From an uncultured Oscillospiraceae bacterium (GTDB taxonomy: Bacteria > Bacillota > Clostridia > Oscillospirales > Oscillospiraceae): a stretch of 13,363 bases of DNA. Under the pieces are notes generated by a model. It ran no database searches and was not told where the DNA came from. It was given only the letters and a program-made list of their open reading frames with translations. The translations under genes were made by a program, and so were the position numbers. Where the stretch lies: positions 1 through 13,363 of the forward strand of contig CAAEKI010000304.1 in NCBI GenBank assembly GCA_900756495.1, written 5' to 3'. This document shows positions 1-6,033 of this stretch, in pieces; position 1 is the first letter of the stretch; each line of letters begins with the position of its first letter.

Positions 1-1091
1 AAGGGAGCTACCGTAACCAGACCGAAAGAACCGACAACTGTATGTATAATTTCGGATGCAACATACTTATAGTTTAGGATATTCCAGATGGGAGTGCCCT
101 GGGCCATAAAGACCATCAGCAGCGCCACATATCCCCCGGAGTAGGCCAGCAGGAGCGTGGTGGTCATGGTGCCCATGGCAGCCCGGCCCACATTCATGCC
201 GGAGCGTACAGCCTCCCACTTGCCGATACCGGGCTTTTTCTCCACCACTTCGTTGACCGCTGAGCAGATGTCTACCGCCAGATCCATAACCGCGCCGGAA
301 GAGCCGATAAAAATAGAGGACATAAAGATTCTGGTCAGATTCAGATCCTGATACCCACTGTAGAGCAGACTTTCCGAGTAGGACATGACTGCCCCATGGA
401 TTTGAAAGAGGTCGGTAAAGAGGATTCCAAGCACACAGGTGACCAGTACTCCCAGAAAGGCCCCTGAGACAGCGGCGGCACAGCGCCTGTCGAAACCGTA
501 GACCAGGGCGATGATAAGCAAAGTCAGGATCAGGGTGACCGCCAGGCCTGTGAAAATGGGGTTGTGGCCTTTTAAATAGAGCGGAACCAGGACTTTCCAC
601 AGCATGAGTACAGTCAGCACAAAAGAAGCGATGGCCCGTATCCCTGTTCTTCCGGCAAAAAAGATGAGAAAGGCGGCGAAGAGGACAGCCAGGACGGCCT
701 CTTTGGTCAGCCGGTAGTGATCCATCATATTAATGGAGAGAATTTCATCACCCTGATAGCTGATGACCACCAGGGCCTTATCTCCTGGGGCGAAGATCTT
801 GTCTTGCTCCAGAGAACCATTGAGCAGGTTATAGCCCTCGGTAATCTGCCCCTTGAAGCGTCCGCCCAGCAGTTCCAGTGTGCAGGTCTGTTCTCCGGAG
901 CGGACGAGGCCAGTGTCCACAATAGCGGAGTTGTCTGCGGCCAGCACCCGTGCGGCGCAGCGGTCGGTTCCCTGATAGTTGACGGCGCCTTCATACCCTG
1001 TGGGGAGAAAAAGAAGGGCCACGATGAGCAGCAGGCATACCGCCACTGGGGCGTAATAGCGGCGTTTGGCGCTGTCGCGGAGAAGGTTCAT
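1..1091 (-). CDS. YibE/F family multi-pass membrane protein (C-terminus cut by window edge)
   Basis: The reading frame starts at the ATG at 1091-1089, with AAGGAG eight bases upstream, and stays open to base 1, so the first 363 residues are visible and the C-terminus is missing. An N-terminal membrane segment (about residues 15-30) is followed by an extracytoplasmic domain of about 100 residues. Then come several hydrophobic helices (about 131-147, 152-172, 178-199, 207-226, 254-275, 312-330). The stretch GSSGAVMDLAVDI (residues 263-275) and the Gly/Thr-rich GTMTTTLLLAYSGG (307-320) are characteristic of the YibE/YibF family (PF07907). Members are widespread in Firmicutes but their substrate is not established; a transport role is often presumed. 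The gene lies downstream of the alkaline phosphatase on the same strand, separated by 121 bp containing a strong hairpin, so it may be expressed by read-through. Family assignment is confident; function is unknown. Confidence 0.88.
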   Translation of the reverse strand, partial: MNLLRDSAKRRYYAPVAVCLLLIVALLFLPTGYEGAVNYQGTDRCAARVLAADNSAIVDTGLVRSGEQTCTLELLGGRFKGQITEGYNLLNGSLEQDKIFAPGDKALVVISYQGDEILSINMMDHYRLTKEAVLAVLFAAFLIFFAGRTGIRAIASFVLTVLMLWKVLVPLYLKGHNPIFTGLAVTLILTLLIIALVYGFDRRCAAAVSGAFLGVLVTCVLGILFTDLFQIHGAVMSYSESLLYSGYQDLNLTRIFMSSIFIGSSGAVMDLAVDICSAVNEVVEKKPGIGKWEAVRSGMNVGRAAMGTMTTTLLLAYSGGYVALLMVFMAQGTPIWNILNYKYVASEIIHTVVGSFGLVTVAP

Positions 1092-1153
1092 ATGTCAGAC
1101 TCCTTGCTATTTATGATCAGATTGCACAGATGTATGCCGGAGAGGGGGACAAG

Positions 1154-1184
1154 CTGAAAGGGCGGCGCGCTGCCGCCCTTTCAG
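1154..1184 (-). terminator. Hairpin between the phosphatase and the YibE/F gene, probable terminator or attenuator
   Basis: CTGAAAGGGCGGC (1154-1166) and GCCGCCCTTTCAG (1172-1184) form a perfect 13-bp stem around a 5-base loop, 29 bp past the phosphatase stop codon. On the minus strand the stem is followed by CTTGTCCCC rather than a real U-run. It could therefore be an incomplete terminator that lets some transcription reach the YibE/F gene, or an element protecting mRNA ends. Confidence 0.55.
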
Positions 1185-1212
1185 CCGTCTGTTTCAGTAC
1201 AAGAGGAGAGGA

Positions 1213-2793
1213 TTATTTTACGTTGAGCATCTCGGCCAGTTTGGCGTAAATCTCAGTGTTGTCATAGTAGCCGTTGAAAGCTTCGGCGCCGGCGCCGTCG
1301 GCCAGCACAGCAACGGGGAGACCAGTGTGGCTGTAGGAGGTGAAGGAAATACCGGACTTGTTGTTGATGATGTGAGTGAGGGTGACAGACAGGGGCTCGT
1401 AGGTACCATAGAGGACATACTCCTCCTGCTCGTATTTGCTGGAGGCGGTGCCGTTTATGCTCTTTTCATAAGCGGCGCGGAGCTGCTGCAGCTCGTAATC
1501 GGTGAGGACCAGCTTGTCGCCGGCCTCTCCCTTGGTTTTCAGCCCGAAGAGCTTCTCGACGTCCTTGAGCACATCTTCAAAAGAGGTCTTATTCGCCTTG
1601 TAGGAGGCCACATAATCACTGTCATATTTGGCGTAGGAAATCTTCTGGCTCTCCAGCAGATCCAGATAAGTGTCGTAATCGGTACCGGCAAAGCCGATGG
1701 TCAGACCACCGGTCTCGTGGTCGCCGGTGACCAGAATCAGGGTCTCGTCGGCGTGCTTCTTGGCAAAGTCAATGGCCACCTGTACAGCGTCGGCCAGAGC
1801 TTGGGTGTCATGGATGGTGGAGGCGGCGTCGTTGGCGTGGCAGGCCCAGTCAATCTTGCCGCCCTCGCACATCATGAAGAAGCCCTTGTCATTGTCCAGC
1901 ACTTCAATACCTTTCTCTACATAGTCGGCCAGGGACCACATGTCGGCGGTGCGGTCAAGCTCGTAGGCCATGGCGTCGCCGTCGGCCAGATGCTCGTCAA
2001 TGATGATGACCTTGTCGTCCTTGGCAGTGATCTTCTCAGCTTCGGCCTGGGTCATAGCGACGGTGTAGCCGGCCTTCTCGGCACGCGCATAGAGATTTTC
2101 AGAGGGTTTTTTCTCATCTTGTCCGTCAGGCTTGAGGAGGCCGCCCCCTGCGAAGTAGTCGAAATCGGAGGCAATCAGCTCCAGGCCGATATCATAATAG
2201 CTGGAGCGGCTGGCCTGGTGGGCATAGAAAGCGGCGGGAGTGGCGTGATTCAGGTTGACGCTGGTAACGACACCGATCTCCCAGTCCTTTTGCTCCTTCA
2301 GTTTCTCGGCAATGGTCTCATAGGCAACCGTTCCGGTCTCATCCACATTGATAGAGCCGGAGTAGGTCTTATATCCGGTGGCAATGGACGTGGCAGTGGA
2401 GGCGGAGTCGGGAGCAAAGCTGTTGGAGTCGTAGGTGACGGCAGAGCCGGCAGCTTCAAAATTCATGAAGTTTAAGTACTCGGGACCGTCCAGAACAGCC
2501 CCATGGTTATCATCCAGGCTGGGCTGAGCCTGCCAGTAGTCCTCGTCCTTCAGAGCGCCCAGATAGTCGGAAGTGGACTGGATCTGAGGATAGCTCATTC
2601 CGTCGCCAATGAAGAGGAAGACGTACTTGGGGGCCTTTGCGGCAGAAGTGCTGGTGCTGGCGGCAAGGGTCTGAACTTCGGGAGCGGGGGCGGGGGTGAC
2701 TTCGGGCGTGGCGGCAGTACCGCCGCAGGCGGCCAGGGTTCCGATCAGGGAGACCGCAGCCAGAGACACAGCTAAGGGTCGCTTCAGATTCAT
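1213..2793 (-). CDS. phoA: Alkaline phosphatase, secreted lipoprotein
   Basis: This 526-residue protein hydrolyses phosphate monoesters outside the cell to free inorganic phosphate. The start chosen is the ATG at 2793-2791, with GGAGG seven bases upstream. The frame is open further upstream to 3246, but those residues are low-complexity and would bury the signal peptide. A lipoprotein signal ends in a LAAC lipobox with the lipidated Cys at 23, followed by a Pro/Ala/Thr/Ser-rich linker to about residue 53. The phosphatase fold follows: FIGDGM (61-66, metal Asp64), DSASTAT (129-135, nucleophile Ser130), EGGKIDW and HAND (310-322, metal ligands near Asp315 and His319), TGDHETGG (357-364, Asp358 and His359), and a C-terminal HTGLPV (489-494, His489). 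All key residues of the alkaline phosphatase superfamily appear present, so it should be active. It is divergent from the gene at 2999, and a Pho-box-like array lies upstream. The exact substrate range is not visible; the gene symbol is by homology. Confidence 0.95.
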   Translation of the reverse strand: MNLKRPLAVSLAAVSLIGTLAACGGTAATPEVTPAPAPEVQTLAASTSTSAAKAPKYVFLFIGDGMSYPQIQSTSDYLGALKDEDYWQAQPSLDDNHGAVLDGPEYLNFMNFEAAGSAVTYDSNSFAPDSASTATSIATGYKTYSGSINVDETGTVAYETIAEKLKEQKDWEIGVVTSVNLNHATPAAFYAHQASRSSYYDIGLELIASDFDYFAGGGLLKPDGQDEKKPSENLYARAEKAGYTVAMTQAEAEKITAKDDKVIIIDEHLADGDAMAYELDRTADMWSLADYVEKGIEVLDNDKGFFMMCEGGKIDWACHANDAASTIHDTQALADAVQVAIDFAKKHADETLILVTGDHETGGLTIGFAGTDYDTYLDLLESQKISYAKYDSDYVASYKANKTSFEDVLKDVEKLFGLKTKGEAGDKLVLTDYELQQLRAAYEKSINGTASSKYEQEEYVLYGTYEPLSVTLTHIINNKSGISFTSYSHTGLPVAVLADGAGAEAFNGYYDNTEIYAKLAEMLNVK

Positions 2794-2805
2794 AACAATT
2801 CCTCC

Positions 2806-2819
2806 GTGATTCCGATCAC
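2806..2819 (-). promoter_or_regulatory. Small dyad abutting the phosphatase ribosome binding site
   Basis: On the coding strand GTGAT-CGGA-ATCAC forms a perfect 5-bp inverted repeat directly adjacent to the GGAGG at 2805-2801. In the mRNA it would be a short stem beside the Shine-Dalgarno sequence. As DNA it resembles a Crp/Fnr-type dyad (TGTGA-N6-TCACG). Neither role is demonstrated, and chance is possible for so short an element. Confidence 0.25.
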
Positions 2820-2849
2820 ATGTTTTTATCGCTTCACACGACAGGACTA

Positions 2850-2881
2850 TCATAGCGGATGGAGGAGCGCTGCCGCTATCA
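2850..2881 (-). promoter_or_regulatory. Inverted repeat in the phosphatase upstream region
   Basis: ATAGCGG (2852-2858) and CCGCTAT (2873-2879) are perfect inverted arms separated by 14 bases; the symmetry extends two bases further out with one mismatch. On the minus strand it overlaps a -10-like TATGAT (2854-2849). It lies between the Pho-box-like array and the start codon, so it could be an operator or a leader hairpin. No good -35 is found 17 bp upstream of TATGAT, which would fit an activator-dependent promoter. Confidence 0.3.
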
Positions 2882-2887
2882 CAGGGG

Positions 2888-2924
2888 GGTAAAGAAATGA
2901 AAAGGCGGAGTAAGGAAATGTAAA
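2888..2924 (-). promoter_or_regulatory. Pho-box-like array of four TTTACA-type hexamers
   Basis: On the coding strand of the phosphatase the hexamers TTTACA (2924-2919), CTTACT (2914-2909), TTTTCA (2903-2898) and TTTACC (2893-2888) occur in the same orientation, spaced 10, 11 and 10 bp. Known PhoP/PhoB binding regions are direct repeats with about 11-bp periodicity, TT-A-A-like in Bacillus. The position about 95-130 bp before the phosphatase start fits activation under phosphate limitation. The match was made by eye and the two middle hexamers are imperfect; no PhoP gene is in the window. Confidence 0.45.
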
Positions 2925-2998
2925 ATTCTGAACAGGTGGTGGATACATCGGAGCATGAATGCATGTTGCCGCGCATATGCTTTCGGCGAGGTGAGGAC

Positions 2999-3724
2999 AT
3001 GGTTGGCTGGTTTGCCTTTTCGGGTGTGCGGCGGTTCACCCTGGAGCGGACAGTGCTGCTGGGGATGCCCCTGCTGCGGCTCAATGTCCCGGCGCCCCGG
3101 AACGAGCGCGCAGCCATCCGCCGTGCAGTCCGGGGGGCGCAGCTGCTGGGGCGGGCAGGGTGCCGACGGGTACTGGTCCCGGCCGGGTTTCCGTATTGGG
3201 AACAGTTGAGGGAGCGTGGGCTGCGGGGCGTAGACCCGGAACCCATGGTTCAGGCCCTGGCCGTCTCCCTGGCGCTGGCCGATTTATCGCGCCGGGGTAT
3301 AGAACCAAGGAAGGCGGCGGTCGCGCTGCAGGGGGAGCGTGTAAACCGGGCTTTTTTTGAGGCGGCGCAGATGCTCTGTCCCCGAGTACGGCTTCTGAGC
3401 ATTGCGGCACCGAATGGGGGGGAGGACCTGCGGCGCTTTCTGCGGGAGGAATTCGGTGCTGCAGCATTGGAGGCGGAAGCACTGACGCCTGACTGCACCC
3501 TGCTCTTTTCCCCAAGCCATACGGAGGAAGCAACCAGGGCAGGGGAGCAGCCGCTCCATTTGTATGGCTGGGAGCCGCGGTTGAATGGACTGGCTGTCCG
3601 CTCCAGGGAGGAGGCGGTGCCAGAGGGGCTGGAGCCTCTGCCGGTCCTGGCGCTGCTGTGGGAGGAGGGACGTATTTCTACAGATGAGTTGGAAATTTTT
3701 GCCGATAATCGAAGAGGAAATTGA
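2999..3724 (+). CDS. Hypothetical protein, unrecognised, between the phosphatase and greA
   Basis: I do not recognise this protein of 241 residues. The ATG at 2999 is preferred because GAGGTGAGG precedes it closely; in-frame alternatives are GTG 2936 and ATG 2963, which would add 21 or 12 residues. The protein shows no signal peptide and no clear membrane helix. It is rich in Arg, Leu, Ala and Glu. Alternating hydrophobic strands and helices (CRRVLVPAGF at 55-64, RLLSIAAPNG at 131-140, DCTLLFSPSH at 165-174) suggest a cytosolic alpha/beta, perhaps Rossmann-like, fold, but no nucleotide-binding or catalytic motif is evident. The C-terminus ends in an acidic helix. The gene is divergent from the phosphatase, and its stop codon lies just before the greA -35 element, so greA has its own promoter. 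The coding call is supported by codon-like composition and a good ribosome site; function is unknown. Confidence 0.72.
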   Translation: MVGWFAFSGVRRFTLERTVLLGMPLLRLNVPAPRNERAAIRRAVRGAQLLGRAGCRRVLVPAGFPYWEQLRERGLRGVDPEPMVQALAVSLALADLSRRGIEPRKAAVALQGERVNRAFFEAAQMLCPRVRLLSIAAPNGGEDLRRFLREEFGAAALEAEALTPDCTLLFSPSHTEEATRAGEQPLHLYGWEPRLNGLAVRSREEAVPEGLEPLPVLALLWEEGRISTDELEIFADNRRGN

Positions 3725-3725
3725 C

Positions 3726-3754
3726 TTGACAGCGGGGGATAAACTACATATAAT
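3726..3754 (+). promoter_or_regulatory. Consensus sigma-A promoter for greA-lysS
   Basis: TTGACA (3726-3731), a 17-bp spacer, and TATAAT (3749-3754) match the housekeeping promoter consensus perfectly at both hexamers and at the optimal spacing. A transcription start near 3761 would give a leader of about 100 bases before greA. The -35 begins two bases after the stop codon of the preceding gene. Such a perfect match predicts strong constitutive initiation unless repressed. Confidence 0.9.
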
Positions 3755-3770
3755 ATCTAGATAATGTAGT
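3743..3770 (+). promoter_or_regulatory. Operator-like dyad over the greA -10 and start site
   Basis: ACTACAT (3743-3749) and ATGTAGT (3764-3770) are perfect 7-bp inverted arms separated by 14 bases. They bracket the -10 element and the predicted start point. Inside lies a second, offset perfect palindrome, TATCTAGATA (3754-3763). Such placement is typical of repressor operators, but AT-rich promoter DNA also yields palindromes by chance. No candidate regulator is visible. Confidence 0.35.
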
Positions 3771-3860
3771 ATTCTGACCATTTTTTGAATGCAGCGGACT
3801 TTGATAGCCCAATTCTTAAAGAATATAGATCAGCAAATAAGGAAAGGTGTGCGCGGCGAC

Positions 3861-4337
3861 ATGGCCAAAGAATTTAAATTGAGCGCAGAGCGTCTGGAAG
3901 AGCTCAAGCAGGAGCTTAACTATCTGAAGACAGTTCGTGAGAAAGAGGTAGCCGACCAGATTAAAGAGGCGCGCTCCTTTGGAGACCTGTCAGAGAACAG
4001 TGAATACGATGAGGCTAAAAACGAGCAGGGCAAGCTCTACTCCCGGATTGCCGAGGTAGAGAACATTCTGCAGAACTGCGTCGTGATTGAGGACGAGCAT
4101 GAGCATGACGGAACCTCTGTTCGCCTGGGCAGCAGGATTAAGGTGCTGGACCTGGAGTTTGAAGAGGAGGAGAGCTACCAGGTAGTGGGCTCTCAGGAGG
4201 CCGACCCCATGAACGGACGCATCTCCGAGGACTCGCCTTTCGGCAAGGCTCTGCTGGGCAAGGCTGTGGGCGAAGAGGTCATGGTGGAGGCGCCGGCGGG
4301 AATTCTGCACTACAGGGTGCTGGATATTCAAAAATAA
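3861..4337 (+). CDS. greA: Transcription elongation factor GreA
   Basis: GreA enters the secondary channel of RNA polymerase and stimulates cleavage of backtracked transcripts. The ATG at 3861 gives 158 residues, the usual family length; AAAGGTG lies 11 bases upstream. The frame is open to an ATG at 3789, but those 24 residues have no ribosome site and are not GreA-like. A GTG at 3849 is a weaker alternative. Residues 1-75 form the antiparallel coiled coil with the conserved tip GDLSENSEYDEAKNEQG (41-57), whose acidic Asp42 and Glu45 coordinate the catalytic Mg2+ in the polymerase. Residues 80-158 are the FKBP-like C-terminal domain with EADPMNGRISEDSPFGKALLG (113-133). The gene is the first of a likely greA-lysS unit under the consensus promoter at 3726-3754. 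Confidence 0.97.
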   Translation: MAKEFKLSAERLEELKQELNYLKTVREKEVADQIKEARSFGDLSENSEYDEAKNEQGKLYSRIAEVENILQNCVVIEDEHEHDGTSVRLGSRIKVLDLEFEEEESYQVVGSQEADPMNGRISEDSPFGKALLGKAVGEEVMVEAPAGILHYRVLDIQK

Positions 4338-4423
4338 GAAAAGAGGCTGGCAGCCTGACCTGAGCGATCGCAGATTTCAGATTGTTTTATGATTTTCCAA
4401 AAGATAAAAGGATGGAGATAGAG

Positions 4424-5920
4424 ATGGCAGAAGAGAAGAATGTGCCCCAGGAGGAGCAGTCCCTGTCCGAACTGCTGCAGATTCGCCGCAATAAGCTCAA
4501 GGAACTCCAGGACGCGGGTGAGGATCCCTTTCAGCTTACTAAGTACCGCGTAAGTCACCGCTCCGCCGCCATCGTCGGCGGCTTTGAGGAGTTGGAGGGA
4601 CAGATGGTCTCGGTGGCTGGACGCATCATGTCCAAGCGGGGGATGGGAAAGGCAGTGTTCTGCGATCTCCAGGACAACGACGGCAAAATTCAGCTCTACG
4701 TCCGGATTGACGAGCTGGGTGAGGATGCCTTTGCCAAGTTTAAGAAGCTCGACATCGGCGATATCGTGGGTGTGGAGGGCGAGGTCTTCCGCACCAAGCG
4801 GGGGGAGATCTCGGTTAAAGCCCACAGAGTAACCCTTCTGTCAAAGTCTCTGTTGCCTCTGCCGGAGAAGTTCCACGGGCTGACCGATAAGGAGACCCGC
4901 TACCGCCAGCGCTACGTGGATCTCATCATGAATCCCGAGGTGCGCAAGGTCTTTGTGGTGCGCTCCAAGTTCATTAAGCATGTACGTGACTTCCTGGATG
5001 GACGCGGCTATATGGAGGTGGAGACCCCCGTCCTCAATACCATCTCTGGCGGCGCTACAGCGCGTCCCTTTATTACCCATCATAACACGCTGGATATTGA
5101 CATGTACATGCGCATTGCTACCGAGCTGCCGCTGAAGCGTTTGGTGGTAGGCGGCATGGAACGGGTATACGAGATCGGCCGCATCTTTCGCAATGAGGGC
5201 ATGGATCCCAAGCACAATCCCGAGTTTACTACTGTGGAGCTCTACGAGGCCTATGCCGACTTCAACGATATGATGGATCTGTTCGAGGAGCTGCTCTCCT
5301 CGGCCGCCCAGAAGATCCTGGGTACCTATCAGGTGGAGTGGCAGGGCGAGCAGATTGACCTGACTCCCGGCTGGCCCCGCCTCTCCATGGCAGAGGCTGT
5401 GAAGCAGTATGTGGGTATCGACTTTATGGCCATTGAGTCCGATGAGGAGGCCGTGGCAGCCGCCAGAGCCAAGGGAATTGATATGGACGGCGTGGAGCCC
5501 ACCTGGGGTCATGCACTGTATGAATCCTTTGATCAAAAGGTGGAGGGGAAGCTGATCCAGCCCACGTTCATTACCATGCACCCAGTGGATGTGTCACCCC
5601 TGGCCAAGCGTTCCCCCAAGGATCCTCGCGTCACCGAGCGATTTGAGCTCTTTATCTGCCGCAGCGAGATGGGCAACGCGTTCTCTGAGCTCAACGATCC
5701 CATTGACCAGCGGAGCCGCTTCCAGAAGGAAGTAGAGGCACGGGCCAAGGGTGATGACGAGGCCGGTATGATGGACGAGGACTTTCTCACCGCCCTGGAG
5801 TATGGCCTTCCTCCCACCGGCGGACTGGGCATCGGTATCGACCGGGCCGTCATGCTGCTGACCAACTCTGATTCTATCCGGGACGTGATTTTGTTCCCCA
5901 CCATGAAGCCTTTGGATTAA
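4424..5920 (+). CDS. lysS: Lysyl-tRNA synthetase, class II
   Basis: LysS charges tRNA-Lys with lysine using ATP. The ATG at 4424 (GGAG six bases upstream) gives 498 residues, the normal length; in-frame TTG 4382 and ATG 4412 would only add a poor extension. An N-terminal OB-fold anticodon-binding domain spans about residues 60-140. The class II catalytic core follows: motif 1 around GYMEVETPVL (195-204), motif 2 with the ATP-binding loop FRNEGMDPKHNPEF (255-268), and motif 3 GLGIGIDRAVMLL (467-479). Nothing appears missing. The gap to greA is 86 bp without a terminator or T-box signature, so it is probably co-transcribed with greA, an arrangement seen in many Clostridia. An intrinsic terminator follows directly. 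Confidence 0.98.
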   Translation: MAEEKNVPQEEQSLSELLQIRRNKLKELQDAGEDPFQLTKYRVSHRSAAIVGGFEELEGQMVSVAGRIMSKRGMGKAVFCDLQDNDGKIQLYVRIDELGEDAFAKFKKLDIGDIVGVEGEVFRTKRGEISVKAHRVTLLSKSLLPLPEKFHGLTDKETRYRQRYVDLIMNPEVRKVFVVRSKFIKHVRDFLDGRGYMEVETPVLNTISGGATARPFITHHNTLDIDMYMRIATELPLKRLVVGGMERVYEIGRIFRNEGMDPKHNPEFTTVELYEAYADFNDMMDLFEELLSSAAQKILGTYQVEWQGEQIDLTPGWPRLSMAEAVKQYVGIDFMAIESDEEAVAAARAKGIDMDGVEPTWGHALYESFDQKVEGKLIQPTFITMHPVDVSPLAKRSPKDPRVTERFELFICRSEMGNAFSELNDPIDQRSRFQKEVEARAKGDDEAGMMDEDFLTALEYGLPPTGGLGIGIDRAVMLLTNSDSIRDVILFPTMKPLD

Positions 5921-5929
5921 AGCAAAACG

Positions 5930-5968
5930 GCATACCGGAGGAACAGGTTTCCTTCGGTATGCTTTTCT
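5930..5968 (+). terminator. Rho-independent terminator after lysS
   Basis: A 14-bp stem (5930-5943 with 5949-5962, one G-U pair) closes a 5-base loop and is followed by TTTTCT. It starts 10 bases past the lysS stop codon. The A-run on the other side (AAAA at 5924-5927) would also give a short U-run on the opposite strand, but no leftward gene ends here. It separates greA-lysS from the potassium transport genes. Confidence 0.9.
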
Positions 5969-6033
5969 GCGTTCAGAACATCCCCGTACTGCGAGGCTCA
6001 AGGCGGAGAATTTTGTCAAGGGGAGGCCCTTTT

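Noticed and set aside
1327..2475. Long open frame of 382 codons on the plus strand, antisense to the phosphatase
   Set aside because: It is a composition shadow: the Gly/Val-rich translation has no family features, while the opposite strand encodes a complete phosphatase with all catalytic residues.
2794..3246. N-terminal extension of the phosphatase frame by 151 codons
   Set aside because: The extension is Arg/Ser/Pro-rich and unlike the family, would place the lipoprotein signal internally, and overlaps the divergent gene and the control region. The ATG at 2793 has a strong ribosome site.
3743..3770. CopY/BlaI-type operator (TACA/TGTA dyad) at the greA promoter
   Set aside because: The TACA and TGTA cores here are much too far apart for the compact dyads known for that family; it is kept only as an unspecified dyad.
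4364..4371. Palindrome GCGATCGC between greA and lysS
   Set aside because: It is a single 8-bp palindrome with no partner or regulatory context, most likely chance.
4338..4423. Possible T-box leader before lysS
   Set aside because: The gap is only 86 bases and has no T-box sequence (AGGGTGGNACCGCG-like) or terminator/antiterminator pair; only a 5-bp hairpin (AGGCT-GGC-AGCCT) is present.
4841..5581. Open frame of 246 codons antisense to lysS
   Set aside because: The His/Leu-rich product has no motif, and the sense strand is an intact lysyl-tRNA synthetase.
5969..6033. c-di-AMP (ydaO-type) riboswitch before the K+ transport genes
   Set aside because: Only 65 bases lie between the lysS terminator and the channel start, too few for that aptamer, and no matching conserved segments are visible.
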